Source: Thermoplasmata archaeon (lineage in GTDB: Archaea > Thermoplasmatota > Thermoplasmata > Thermoplasmatales > Thermoplasmataceae). From it: 13,331 nucleotides of DNA. The stretch spans positions 1-13,331 of the forward strand of contig JAKAUD010000109.1 of the NCBI GenBank assembly GCA_021827885.1, given 5' to 3'. The position numbers were made by a program, and so were the translations under genes. Position 1 is the stretch's first letter; every line of letters begins with the position of its first letter. The notes beneath the pieces are model-generated. The model ran no database searches. It saw nothing but the letters and a program-made list of their open reading frames with translations, and had not been told where the DNA came from. Positions 7,207-13,331 of this stretch are shown here, one piece after another.

Positions 7207-10200
7207 GATTAATTTTGAGGATTATATAATTGAATATTTGGATAGTCATGGCTGGCTTATTGGGGAGTCCTCGTATTACGACAGGGAACTTGCACTTTAC
7301 CCTGAAGACATTTTCGCATGGCTGGAAGACACCCAGCCTGAGAAGCTCAACGGATCACCGGAACTGAATGGTGCCGATGAACGGAATGCACTCCTGAAAC
7401 GAATGATCAAAGTGATGGATCGAGAGGGATCATTATCAGTCCTGAGGCATGGCTTCAAGGATATTTCCAGGCAGTTTGACATGTGCCAGTTCAAGCCCTC
7501 TCAGACAATGAATGAAAAAATCCTTGACATGTACCAGAAAGTCAGATTGAGAGCAGTCAGACAGCTACATTACTCAACTAACAACAACAATTCCATCGAC
7601 ATCGTGCTTTTTGTGAACGGCATCCCCATTGCAACCATGGAGCTCAAGTCAGACTTTACCCAGAGCGTTGAGGATGCAAAGGAAGAATACAGGCAGCAGA
7701 GACTTCCAAAGGATCCCAAAACCAGAAAGGAGGAACCTCTACTCGCATTCAGGAAGAGAGCAATTGTGCATCTTGCAGTCAGCACAGAAGAAGTCTTCAT
7801 GACCACTGAACTCCAGGGGAAGGATACGGTATTCCTGCCATTCAACATGGGAAACGATGGCGGCAAGGGAAATCCACCCAACCCACAAGGCTATCCGGTA
7901 AGTTATCTCTGGGAACGCATTCTTCAGAAAGATACGTTCCTGGGAATCATAGGCAAGTATGTTCACCTTGAAAAAAAGGACCCGGATTCTCGTATCCTGA
8001 CGGAAAACAGGAAAGAGAAGCTGATATTCCCAAGATTCCACCAGTGGGACTGCGTCACAAAATTAATTTCCGCAACAAAGGAGGAGGGCTCCGGACACCG
8101 GTATTTGATACAGCATTCAGCCGGTTCAGGAAAGACAAATTCAATTTCATGGCTGACCCACCAGCTTGCAAGCCTCCATGATAGTGAAAATAAGAAGATA
8201 TTTGATTCCGTTATCGTAATAACTGATAGAAACGTCCTTGACAGGCAGTTACAGGATTCCATATACCAGTTTGAGCACAAGAGCGGCGTCATCGCCAGGA
8301 TAACAGGGGAAAGGTCATCCAAGTCCTCCCAGCTCTCAGATGCCCTTGCCTCAGGCAAGTTGATCATCATCGTTACCATACAGACATTCCCCTACGTGAT
8401 GGAAGAAATCAGGACAAAGGCCTCCCTCAAGAACAGGAATTTTGCAATAGTTGCGGACGAGGCCCATTCTTCTCAGACTGGCAGCATTGCCAGGAAACTC
8501 AAACAGATACTGTCATCTGAACAGATAGACAGGATGGAATCAGGCGGAGAGATAGAGGAGATCGACGTCGAAGACGTACTGGCAGCCCAGGCCAGGGGCG
8601 GAGTGTTCCCGCCAAACGTAAGCTATTACGCTTTCACGGCAACACCAAAGGGAAAAACGCTTGAACTATTCGGCAGACCACCTGATGGGAGTTCATTGGA
8701 TTCTGATACGAGGGTACCATTCCATGTATACACCATGGAGCAGGCCATAGAAGAAGGTTTCATCCTTGACGTCCTGAAGAATTACACACCATACAAGCTT
8801 GCATTCCGGCTTGCGCATAATGGAAGAGACCTGGACGAGAAGCAGGTGGATGAGGAGAAGGGCCTTAAATCATTAATGAGATGGGTCCGGCTGCATCCCT
8901 ATAACATTTCGCAGAAAGTCCAGATCATTGTAGAGCACTTCAGGGAAAACGTCATGTGGCGCTTAGATGAGATGGCAAAGGCCATGGTTGTCACAGGATC
9001 CAGAAAGGAGGCTGTGAGGTACAAACTCGCAATGGATCAATACATAAGGGAGAAGAAATACAGGGACATTGCTGTTCTTGTGGCATTCTCGGGAGAAGTC
9101 GTAGACCCTGAATCCGGCCCGGATCCATTCAACGAGCACAGCATGAATCCAGGTCTTCATGGCAGGGATATAAGAGATGCCTTTGACACTGCAGAATACC
9201 AGGTCATTTTAGTAGCGAACAAGTTCCAGACGGGTTTCGATCAACCGCTTCTCATGGCCATGTATGTGGACAAGAAGCTCTATGGCATCACTGCGGTGCA
9301 GACATTATCAAGGCTTAACCGCACTTATCCAGGAAAGGAAACCACTTTCATCCTTGACTTTGTTAATGATCCTGAGGACATTCTGAATGCATTTCTACCG
9401 TATTACCGGAAAGCGGAATTAGTGATGCTTTCAGATCCGAATGTCCTTAATGATCTTCAGGTCAAGCTTGACTCGTCGATGTTCTATTCGGAAAGGGAGG
9501 TAGATGATTTCATTTACTCATATCTTAGCTCTGAATCCAATCAGGCGAATCTTTCTGCAGTAATGGATCCGATTGCCATAAGGATAAGGAAGGAAAGGAC
9601 ACAGGCCAGGATCAGCGAGAACAGGCTGAGGCTGAAGGAAATTGAGATGTTCATAGGCGACATGCGGAAGTTCATAAGGGCGTATGACTTCCTTTCGCAG
9701 ATTGTTGACTATGGTGGCAGCGATCTTGAAAAGAGAAGCATATTCTACAGGTGTCTGATCCCAAAATTGATTGGCGACAGGCTGGATGACGAAATAGATC
9801 TTTCAAAAGTAATCATGACTCATTACAACCTTTCAAAGCAGAAGAATCAGGATTTGAACCTTGGAAAGGCTGCCGAAACCGGTGATCCACTGCGGCCAGT
9901 TGCCTTCACCGGTTCAGGTTCTCCCCATGATCCTGAGAAAGTCTTCCTTTCTGAGCTGATCAAAGAACTCAATGAACTTTTTGAAGGAGAACTCACGGAT
10001 TTAGATGTGATCAATTATACAAACAGCATCAGAGACAAGGTCCTTGAATCACCAACACTGAGGAAGCAGGCAATGGCAAACACTAAGGATAGGTTGATAA
10101 TCAGCCCGGACTTCGAAAGGGAATTTACCAAGGCAGTGATTGGCCAGATGGGTATCAACCAGAAGATGTCGGAGCAGATACTGAATGACAGGGAGAAGAG

Positions 10201-10273
10201 GCTGAGGTTCAGCTCGTTGGTTATTGATCTGATATATAAGATGCTGAGGGAGCCTGAGAAGGAATCGGGATAA
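7187..10273 (+). CDS. hsdR: Type I restriction endonuclease subunit HsdR
   Basis: HsdR is the motor and nuclease: it uses ATP to pull DNA through the HsdMS complex and cuts far from unmethylated sites. From CTG 7187 the protein has 1028 residues. The PD-(D/E)xK nuclease site is visible as IDIVLF (Asp138) and MELK (Glu152, Lys154). The helicase part has Walker A GSGKT (Lys316), DEAH at 424-427, the FTATPKGKT segment and VANKFQTGFDQP near the second RecA-like domain. The C-terminal region carries the usual helical tail. I extended it upstream of the TTG at 7238 because the in-frame codons before it encode HEINFEDYIIEYL, which matches the N-terminus of this HsdR subfamily as I know it; the frame is open back to 7160 and no ATG, GTG or TTG lies in it. 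The subfamily is common in bacteria, so lateral transfer of the operon is plausible. Confidence 0.93.
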   Translation: MPDKRHEINFEDYIIEYLDSHGWLIGESSYYDRELALYPEDIFAWLEDTQPEKLNGSPELNGADERNALLKRMIKVMDREGSLSVLRHGFKDISRQFDMCQFKPSQTMNEKILDMYQKVRLRAVRQLHYSTNNNNSIDIVLFVNGIPIATMELKSDFTQSVEDAKEEYRQQRLPKDPKTRKEEPLLAFRKRAIVHLAVSTEEVFMTTELQGKDTVFLPFNMGNDGGKGNPPNPQGYPVSYLWERILQKDTFLGIIGKYVHLEKKDPDSRILTENRKEKLIFPRFHQWDCVTKLISATKEEGSGHRYLIQHSAGSGKTNSISWLTHQLASLHDSENKKIFDSVIVITDRNVLDRQLQDSIYQFEHKSGVIARITGERSSKSSQLSDALASGKLIIIVTIQTFPYVMEEIRTKASLKNRNFAIVADEAHSSQTGSIARKLKQILSSEQIDRMESGGEIEEIDVEDVLAAQARGGVFPPNVSYYAFTATPKGKTLELFGRPPDGSSLDSDTRVPFHVYTMEQAIEEGFILDVLKNYTPYKLAFRLAHNGRDLDEKQVDEEKGLKSLMRWVRLHPYNISQKVQIIVEHFRENVMWRLDEMAKAMVVTGSRKEAVRYKLAMDQYIREKKYRDIAVLVAFSGEVVDPESGPDPFNEHSMNPGLHGRDIRDAFDTAEYQVILVANKFQTGFDQPLLMAMYVDKKLYGITAVQTLSRLNRTYPGKETTFILDFVNDPEDILNAFLPYYRKAELVMLSDPNVLNDLQVKLDSSMFYSEREVDDFIYSYLSSESNQANLSAVMDPIAIRIRKERTQARISENRLRLKEIEMFIGDMRKFIRAYDFLSQIVDYGGSDLEKRSIFYRCLIPKLIGDRLDDEIDLSKVIMTHYNLSKQKNQDLNLGKAAETGDPLRPVAFTGSGSPHDPEKVFLSELIKELNELFEGELTDLDVINYTNSIRDKVLESPTLRKQAMANTKDRLIISPDFEREFTKAVIGQMGINQKMSEQILNDREKRLRFSSLVIDLIYKMLREPEKESG

Positions 10274-10325
10274 ACTACCAATGAGTTCAAAAATTGAATA
10301 AGAATTGTCTGAAAATTAAGATGGA

Positions 10326-10341
10326 AAAAGTTATCTTAAAC
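10326..10341 (+). promoter_or_regulatory. TATA box of the 58-residue gene
   Basis: AAAAG (BRE-like) followed by TTATCTTAAA, centred about 23 nt before the ATG at 10358. This suits a leaderless archaeal transcript. Confidence 0.5.
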
Positions 10342-10357
10342 TTCAAACTTTCAAGTT

Positions 10358-10534
10358 ATGGCTGAATTTGTCATAGGTTATAAGAACACGGATTTCCCAG
10401 ACACTACCTTTGGAGTAACGGTAAAATCCGTCAGAGCGCAAACCCCAGAACAAGCAAAAGAAATTTTCGAAGATCTACACAAAGGTTTCAAAGTTATCAG
10501 CGTCTCCAGAGTAGATTTTGAAACGCTTCGCTGA
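10358..10534 (+). CDS. Small unrecognised protein, 58 residues
   Basis: ATG 10358 to TGA 10532-10534. The sequence reads as a compact alpha/beta domain: a strand (AEFVIGYKN), another (FGVTVKSVRA), a helix (TPEQAKEIFEDLHKG) and a final strand (FKVISVSRVDF). Acidic and basic residues alternate as in real small domains, and it has its own TATA box at leaderless distance. The pattern 'VxAxTPEQAKEIFE' is common in small RNA- or DNA-binding and ligand-binding alpha/beta proteins, but I cannot name a family. It lies between hsdR (84 nt upstream) and the convergent NYN-RNase gene (26 nt downstream). Confidence 0.55.
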   Translation: MAEFVIGYKNTDFPDTTFGVTVKSVRAQTPEQAKEIFEDLHKGFKVISVSRVDFETLR

Positions 10535-10560
10535 ATCAACCTGACAATACATACAAAATG

Positions 10561-11970
10561 TCAGTTTTCCACCCCTCTTTCGGATTGATAACAGAGTTTT
10601 GGCAATTCGCCATCAGGTAGAATTCCATCCACTATTTTGGAGAGTCTATCATCAAACATGGCTTCTTCCCCAACTACTTGAAAGTCGATCCTGTGGTCAT
10701 TTATGTCGGGATAATTTTTAGAATATTGCCTAAATTTATCATTAGAAATTATAAATCGATCTTTATCTCCTTTAAATTTAAGTATCCATTCATCAGCAAC
10801 ATTGCCTTTTTGGACCACATTTAGAATCCCGGTCTGCGATAATTCCTTATAGATATCTTTATCGTCCACGTCGTCGAAAATATTGTTATCACATAGAACT
10901 TGCACTTCCTTAAATCCAATTTCTCTTAATTTTTTTACCACTGTCTTGATATTTCTAGCATGAGGAAGATTTCCGTGTCTCTTTGTTCCGTTATTCCAGG
11001 CAACATTGCTCCCGTCAACATATATAGTATCATTTCTGTAAAGAGAATACGCCAAATCCCCAGAATTTTCAATTAACCTACCAATTTTACTGAATTTTTT
11101 GTTGGTGACCAGAATCGTCTGCAGCTTTTCAACTGTTATATCGCCCCTTTTTACATTGTACCAATCCTTGTGGTAATAATATGACTCATCTAGCAGCTTA
11201 TGCCTCAGCGAATCCAGTCCTAAACTCTGGCCTCCTCTAAGGCGGCTTATTATGTGGAAAATGTGGAATTCGAAAGGTGATTCAAAACCGTATTTAGCCA
11301 GTTTCTCTGTAAGAATCTTAAAATCTTTATATTCGCAAGAATTCTTTATGCCCATTGAAACTGCATCATAATAGTCTTGGCCCTTCTCAAATCCTTTTGC
11401 ATTAGCGATCTCCCAGTCATACTTTTTCTTAAATTCAAGCTCTTTAAGCAGATAACTTTCCTCGCGAAATTTACCTGCAGGCTCAAATTCATCATAAAAT
11501 CTGTACGATTCATTGAACTCCTTAAAGTTCTCAAACCCGTACCTAACGGCATTGTAATACAATGAGGCTACAGATTCCTCAATATACTTTTTGGAAATAT
11601 AGTCAAGCAGCCTGTATGCGCTGTCATGCAAAAACCCCATTTCTTTCGCGCCCGTATAATCTGAGAGCCGCCTAAATCCCTCAGACTCTACTGAATAAAT
11701 CTCCTTGTCTCTTACAAAGAAGAATATTTCCGAGTGGGGGTTTTCTCTTTCAAAATCTGGAAGTTTTCCATCTGCAGCTTTGAATTTGTTACATATGGGT
11801 CCATAACAAGACCAAATTGTATCCACCTTCCATTCCGTAGCGTATGAAACAAACGAATCTAAGTCACTTAATCTTATTTCGACGGAACCGAGGTTCTCAT
11901 AGCCCATGCAGTCCCTTACTTCGGGCAGTTTATAATCACCGTCATTATTCATATCCACCCCCCAACCCAT
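10561..11970 (-). CDS. Protein with C-terminal NYN/Zc3h12a-like RNase domain
   Basis: The 469-residue protein ends in a PIN-like fold of the NYN/Zc3h12a kind: IYVDGSNVAW (Asp319), GFKEVQVLCDNN, a variable region, ADEWIL (Asp393) and FIISNDKFRQY (Asp411). In this family such acidic residues hold the Mg ion that cleaves single-stranded RNA. The first 300 residues hold spaced GF-x(n)-Y/F units (for example at GFRRLSDYTGAKEMGF, YGFENFKEF, KGFEKGQDYYDA and YGFESPFEF) that look like helical repeats; I infer a sensing or binding role. ATG 11970 has GGAAGG about ten bases upstream; Met7 (ATG 11952) overlaps the stop of the integrase remnant as ATGA and is an equal candidate. The gene is intact, with no antitoxin-like partner overlapping it. 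A tRNA- or phage-RNA-cutting defence role is possible but unproven. Confidence 0.75.
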   Translation of the reverse strand: MGWGVDMNNDGDYKLPEVRDCMGYENLGSVEIRLSDLDSFVSYATEWKVDTIWSCYGPICNKFKAADGKLPDFERENPHSEIFFFVRDKEIYSVESEGFRRLSDYTGAKEMGFLHDSAYRLLDYISKKYIEESVASLYYNAVRYGFENFKEFNESYRFYDEFEPAGKFREESYLLKELEFKKKYDWEIANAKGFEKGQDYYDAVSMGIKNSCEYKDFKILTEKLAKYGFESPFEFHIFHIISRLRGGQSLGLDSLRHKLLDESYYYHKDWYNVKRGDITVEKLQTILVTNKKFSKIGRLIENSGDLAYSLYRNDTIYVDGSNVAWNNGTKRHGNLPHARNIKTVVKKLREIGFKEVQVLCDNNIFDDVDDKDIYKELSQTGILNVVQKGNVADEWILKFKGDKDRFIISNDKFRQYSKNYPDINDHRIDFQVVGEEAMFDDRLSKIVDGILPDGELPKLCYQSERGVEN

Positions 11971-12236
11971 TTCCTCATTTCCTTCCTGTCATCATCATAA
12001 AACGGTATATTGAGATAATGCTCGTATTGAGTTGTTGTGGTATGGGCCTGCGACAATGTGATCTGCAGAGCCTTATCGGGATAGTAGAACACCAATCAGG
12101 ACTCCCAGGTCTTCCTGAAAGTCTTATTGTTAACCAGAGCTCCCTCGAGGATCCTTTTCGATAACCGCCGCAGCTTCATGTACGGGGCAGGGAGTTGCGG
12201 CACATCAGAGAGACCAGTTACGTATTGACGAACATT
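11949..12236 (-). pseudogene. Tyrosine integrase C-terminal remnant with in-frame stop
   Basis: A 96-codon frame on the minus strand (open from 12236 to the TGA at 11951-11949) reads as the end of an archaeal tyrosine recombinase. LSQAHTTTTQYEHYLN fits the LGH..(S/T)..TT..Y block, with the catalytic tyrosine most likely in EHYLN, followed by IPFYDDDRKEMRKWVGGW. Upstream, PAPYMKLRRLSKRILEGAL and NNKTFRKTWES look like the conserved approach to that block. The frame is broken by TGA at 12098-12096, in a WES-stop-LVFYY context where TGG (Trp) would be expected, so a single G-to-A change could explain it. Everything upstream of 12236, including the arginine-containing part of the catalytic core, is missing. 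It could be a leftover of the element that carried the island, or the intC half of an SSV-type integrase split by integration. Confidence 0.75.
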
Positions 12237-12246
12237 TTATATAATA
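12232..12246 (+). promoter_or_regulatory. Strong TATA box of the zinc-ribbon gene
   Basis: ACATTTTATATAATA contains a near-consensus archaeal TATA element centred about 24 nt before the ATG at 12264. There is no ribosome site, so a leaderless transcript is expected. It is the best promoter-like sequence in the window. Confidence 0.6.
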
Positions 12247-12263
12247 ATCGCAGATAATTGTTT

Positions 12264-12407
12264 ATGTGCAGAAAATGTGTAACGTCTGGGATATTTGTAA
12301 AAAAGGGTTGTACATGTACGTGCCCTGACTTAAAACCAACAGGTTCGCATATAGGCAAAAGGGCTGAAACAGTATGTAGTCAGTGTCACCATAAAGTGTT
12401 AATTTAA
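12264..12407 (+). CDS. Cysteine-rich zinc-ribbon-like small protein, 47 residues
   Basis: ATG 12264 to TAA 12405-12407. The product has seven cysteines in CxxC (2-5), CxCxC (16-20) and CxxC (38-41) arrangement, with HH right after the last pair. Such spacing suits one zinc ribbon or two small metal sites. Between them is a basic stretch (Lys13-14, Lys32-Arg33). Composition and a strong TATA box at leaderless distance make chance unlikely. Small zinc proteins of this kind are common in archaea and their viruses as nucleic-acid-binding or transcription-related factors; I cannot assign a specific role. It is divergent from the integrase remnant, as host-factor or element-borne regulators often are. 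Confidence 0.6.
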   Translation: MCRKCVTSGIFVKKGCTCTCPDLKPTGSHIGKRAETVCSQCHHKVLI

Positions 12408-12498
12408 ACCCCTAACATCGCAATTTTATAGGGTATAGATTTATTTGTTCTTCAGGGTACATCTTTTCCTCGGTATTTTTGAATAGGAAACAATGATT

Positions 12499-12780
12499 CT
12501 ATTTCACATTTCGCAGAAATTCCACCACTTCTTTGTTCTGGAGCCTTTTGTTTAGGGAACTCAGTTCTCCTTCTTTTACCATCACAGACAGATTCTTTAC
12601 CTCAATACCAACTTTGTCTATGTTGTATTTCGATATTTTACTAGATAAGTTGTTTGAAGGTGTCAAGTCACCAATCGAACCATCTATGTTCTCGACAATC
12701 CACTCGACCAATTTCTTCCGCACATCCTCATCTGTCAGAGGGACATACCTATATGCACTCTCATCGATGAGTTTTGGCAA
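12499..12780 (-). CDS. Unrecognised protein, 93 residues
   Basis: A minus-strand frame from TTG 12780 to TAG-type stop at 12499-12501. The product is soluble, rich in charged residues and Leu/Val, with a predicted helix (LTDEDVRKKLVEWIVENI), a loop and a C-terminal helix (LNKRLQNKEVVEFLRNV). It looks like a real protein, unlike the plus-strand frame opposite it, which has a composition typical of an antisense reading. The TTG start is weak, with an in-frame TGA two codons upstream, so the gene may have lost its true 5' end at a rearrangement that also cut the membrane-protein gene beginning at 12781. I recognise no family. Confidence 0.5.
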   Translation of the reverse strand: MPKLIDESAYRYVPLTDEDVRKKLVEWIVENIDGSIGDLTPSNNLSSKISKYNIDKVGIEVKNLSVMVKEGELSSLNKRLQNKEVVEFLRNVK

Positions 12781-13017
12781 TTGTTTTCATTCAACTATTG
12801 GAGGGACGAAGATACGAGTATTGTTGCTGCAACGATGGTTCTCTCACTTTACATGCCCAGATCACTCATAATCGGCATTTTCTCCGGATTCATGGTAACA
12901 ATCACGTCTCTCTTTTATGAGAGTTTTGTCAATGGATTCAGGATCGTTATGCTGATATCCTCAGCACTTGCATTCATCGGCGCAGTGACATCCCTGATGA
13001 AGAACAGGGGGAGATGA
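12781..13017 (+). pseudogene. C-terminal fragment of a membrane transporter (MFS-like)
   Basis: The 78-residue product holds two clear membrane spans (about residues 18-46, LSLYMPRSLIIGIFSGFMVTI, and 53-73, FRIVMLISSALAFIGAVTSL) and ends in the basic KNRGR tail seen after the last helix of major-facilitator permeases. Only the last two helices are left, and no start with a ribosome site or promoter precedes it; the TTG at 12781 is just the first possible codon. I read it as the 3' remnant of a transporter gene deleted by a rearrangement at about 12.76-12.79 kb. A genuine two-helix membrane protein is possible but less likely. Confidence 0.5.
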
Positions 13018-13098
13018 TAGGTTGCCCAAAAAGGTCCAGGCAAGATCGAGGATACAGTCTTCCCGCATAATCCAAAAATCCATTATTTCACGCTCGTA

Positions 13099-13110
13099 AA
13101 TGTTAAATAT
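13099..13110 (+). promoter_or_regulatory. TATA box of the CoxM-like gene
   Basis: AATGTTAAATAT, centred about 25 nt before the ATG at 13130, with no ribosome site. It suits a leaderless transcript. Confidence 0.5.
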
Positions 13111-13129
13111 CGTCTTTTGTTAGGCAATT

Positions 13130-13331
13130 ATGAACCCATCTTCATTTGAATATTTTGCGCCGAGGAGGATAGAGGAGGCATTTGACATACTTGCGAAACA
13201 CGAAGGAGAAGCAAAGATCCTAGCGGGTGGCCAGAGCCTCATACCTCTCCTCAAATTAAGGCTAGCCTCGATTCCCTATGTCGTAGATATTTCCAGGATT
13301 GAGGAGATGAACTATATCCGGGAGTCTCGCA
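13130..13331 (+). CDS. FAD-binding subunit of a molybdenum hydroxylase (CoxM/CutM type), 5' end
   Basis: ATG 13130 runs to the window edge (67 codons). The N-terminus MNPSSFEYFAPRRIEEAFDI, then AGGQSLIPLLKLRL at about residues 35-48, is the first FAD-binding motif of the medium subunit of CO dehydrogenase and related xanthine-dehydrogenase-family enzymes. This subunit passes electrons from the iron-sulfur subunit to FAD; the large molybdenum subunit and the small iron-sulfur subunit would be expected downstream. The first 67 residues cannot tell CO from aldehyde, xanthine or nicotinate as substrate. It starts a new transcription unit behind the TATA box above and marks the chromosome side of the island. 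Confidence 0.88.
   Translation, partial: MNPSSFEYFAPRRIEEAFDILAKHEGEAKILAGGQSLIPLLKLRLASIPYVVDISRIEEMNYIRESR

Noticed and set aside
7570..8379. Several minus-strand frames inside hsdR
   Set aside because: They are antisense readings across the nuclease and Walker A regions, with Ser/Phe/Leu-rich composition.
12404..12430. CCCTA/TAGGG inverted repeat after the zinc-ribbon gene
   Set aside because: Five pairs with a 14-base loop are too weak to call a terminator.
12533..12871. Plus-strand frame of 112 codons opposite the 93-residue gene
   Set aside because: Its Ser/Thr/Phe-rich composition is typical of the reverse of an acidic helical protein, and it crosses the proposed junction.
1..13331. 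CRISPR array or tRNA gene
   Set aside because: I saw no regularly spaced repeats and no stretch with a tRNA-like T-arm and acceptor stem on either strand.

Overview
The window reads as a defence island in an archaeon, with a metabolic gene entering at the right edge. Several genes have an A/T-rich TATA element about 25 nt before the start codon and no leader, which is typical of archaeal leaderless transcripts. Arginine is mostly AGG/AGA, and there is the tail of an archaeal-type tyrosine integrase. An acidophilic Thermoplasmatales-like host would fit, but that is an inference from style only.

Layout: (1) positions 1-477, the 3' end of an unrecognised gene. (2) 479-1495, minus strand, a DndC/SspD-like ATP-pyrophosphatase (PAPS-reductase superfamily) of the DNA phosphorothioation type. 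(3) 1660-3342, divergent from it, a DUF262-DUF1524 nuclease with the domain order of SspE and GmrSD, bracketed by a short near-perfect inverted repeat. (4) 3343-3940, a gene-poor stretch that looks like decayed mobile or coding DNA. (5) 3941-10273, a complete type I restriction-modification operon, hsdM-hsdS-hsdR, with overlapping reading frames; hsdR most likely starts at a CTG inside the end of hsdS. (6) 10358-10534, a 58-residue orphan gene with its own promoter. (7) 10561-11970, minus strand, a protein with a C-terminal NYN/Zc3h12a-type RNase domain and N-terminal helical-looking repeats. (8) 11949-12236, minus strand, the C-terminal tail of a tyrosine integrase broken by an in-frame TGA. 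(9) 12264-12407, a 47-residue cysteine-rich zinc-ribbon-like gene behind a very good TATA box. (10) 12499-12780, minus strand, an unrecognised 93-residue gene. (11) 12781-13017, the C-terminal end of a multi-spanning membrane protein. (12) 13130 to the edge, the start of a CoxM/CutM-type FAD subunit of a molybdenum hydroxylase.

How the parts fit: HsdM and HsdS should form the sequence-specific N6-adenine methyltransferase, and HsdR adds ATP-driven translocation and cleavage of unmodified DNA. The DndC/SspD-like and DUF262-DUF1524 genes suggest a second, sulfur-based mark-and-sense system. Its other parts (cysteine desulfurase, nickase, ATPase) are not visible here, so it may continue to the left, be completed elsewhere, or be incomplete. 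The integrase tail and the abutting truncated membrane protein gene suggest the island was built by integration and deletion, with a right-hand boundary somewhere near 12.2-12.8 kb.
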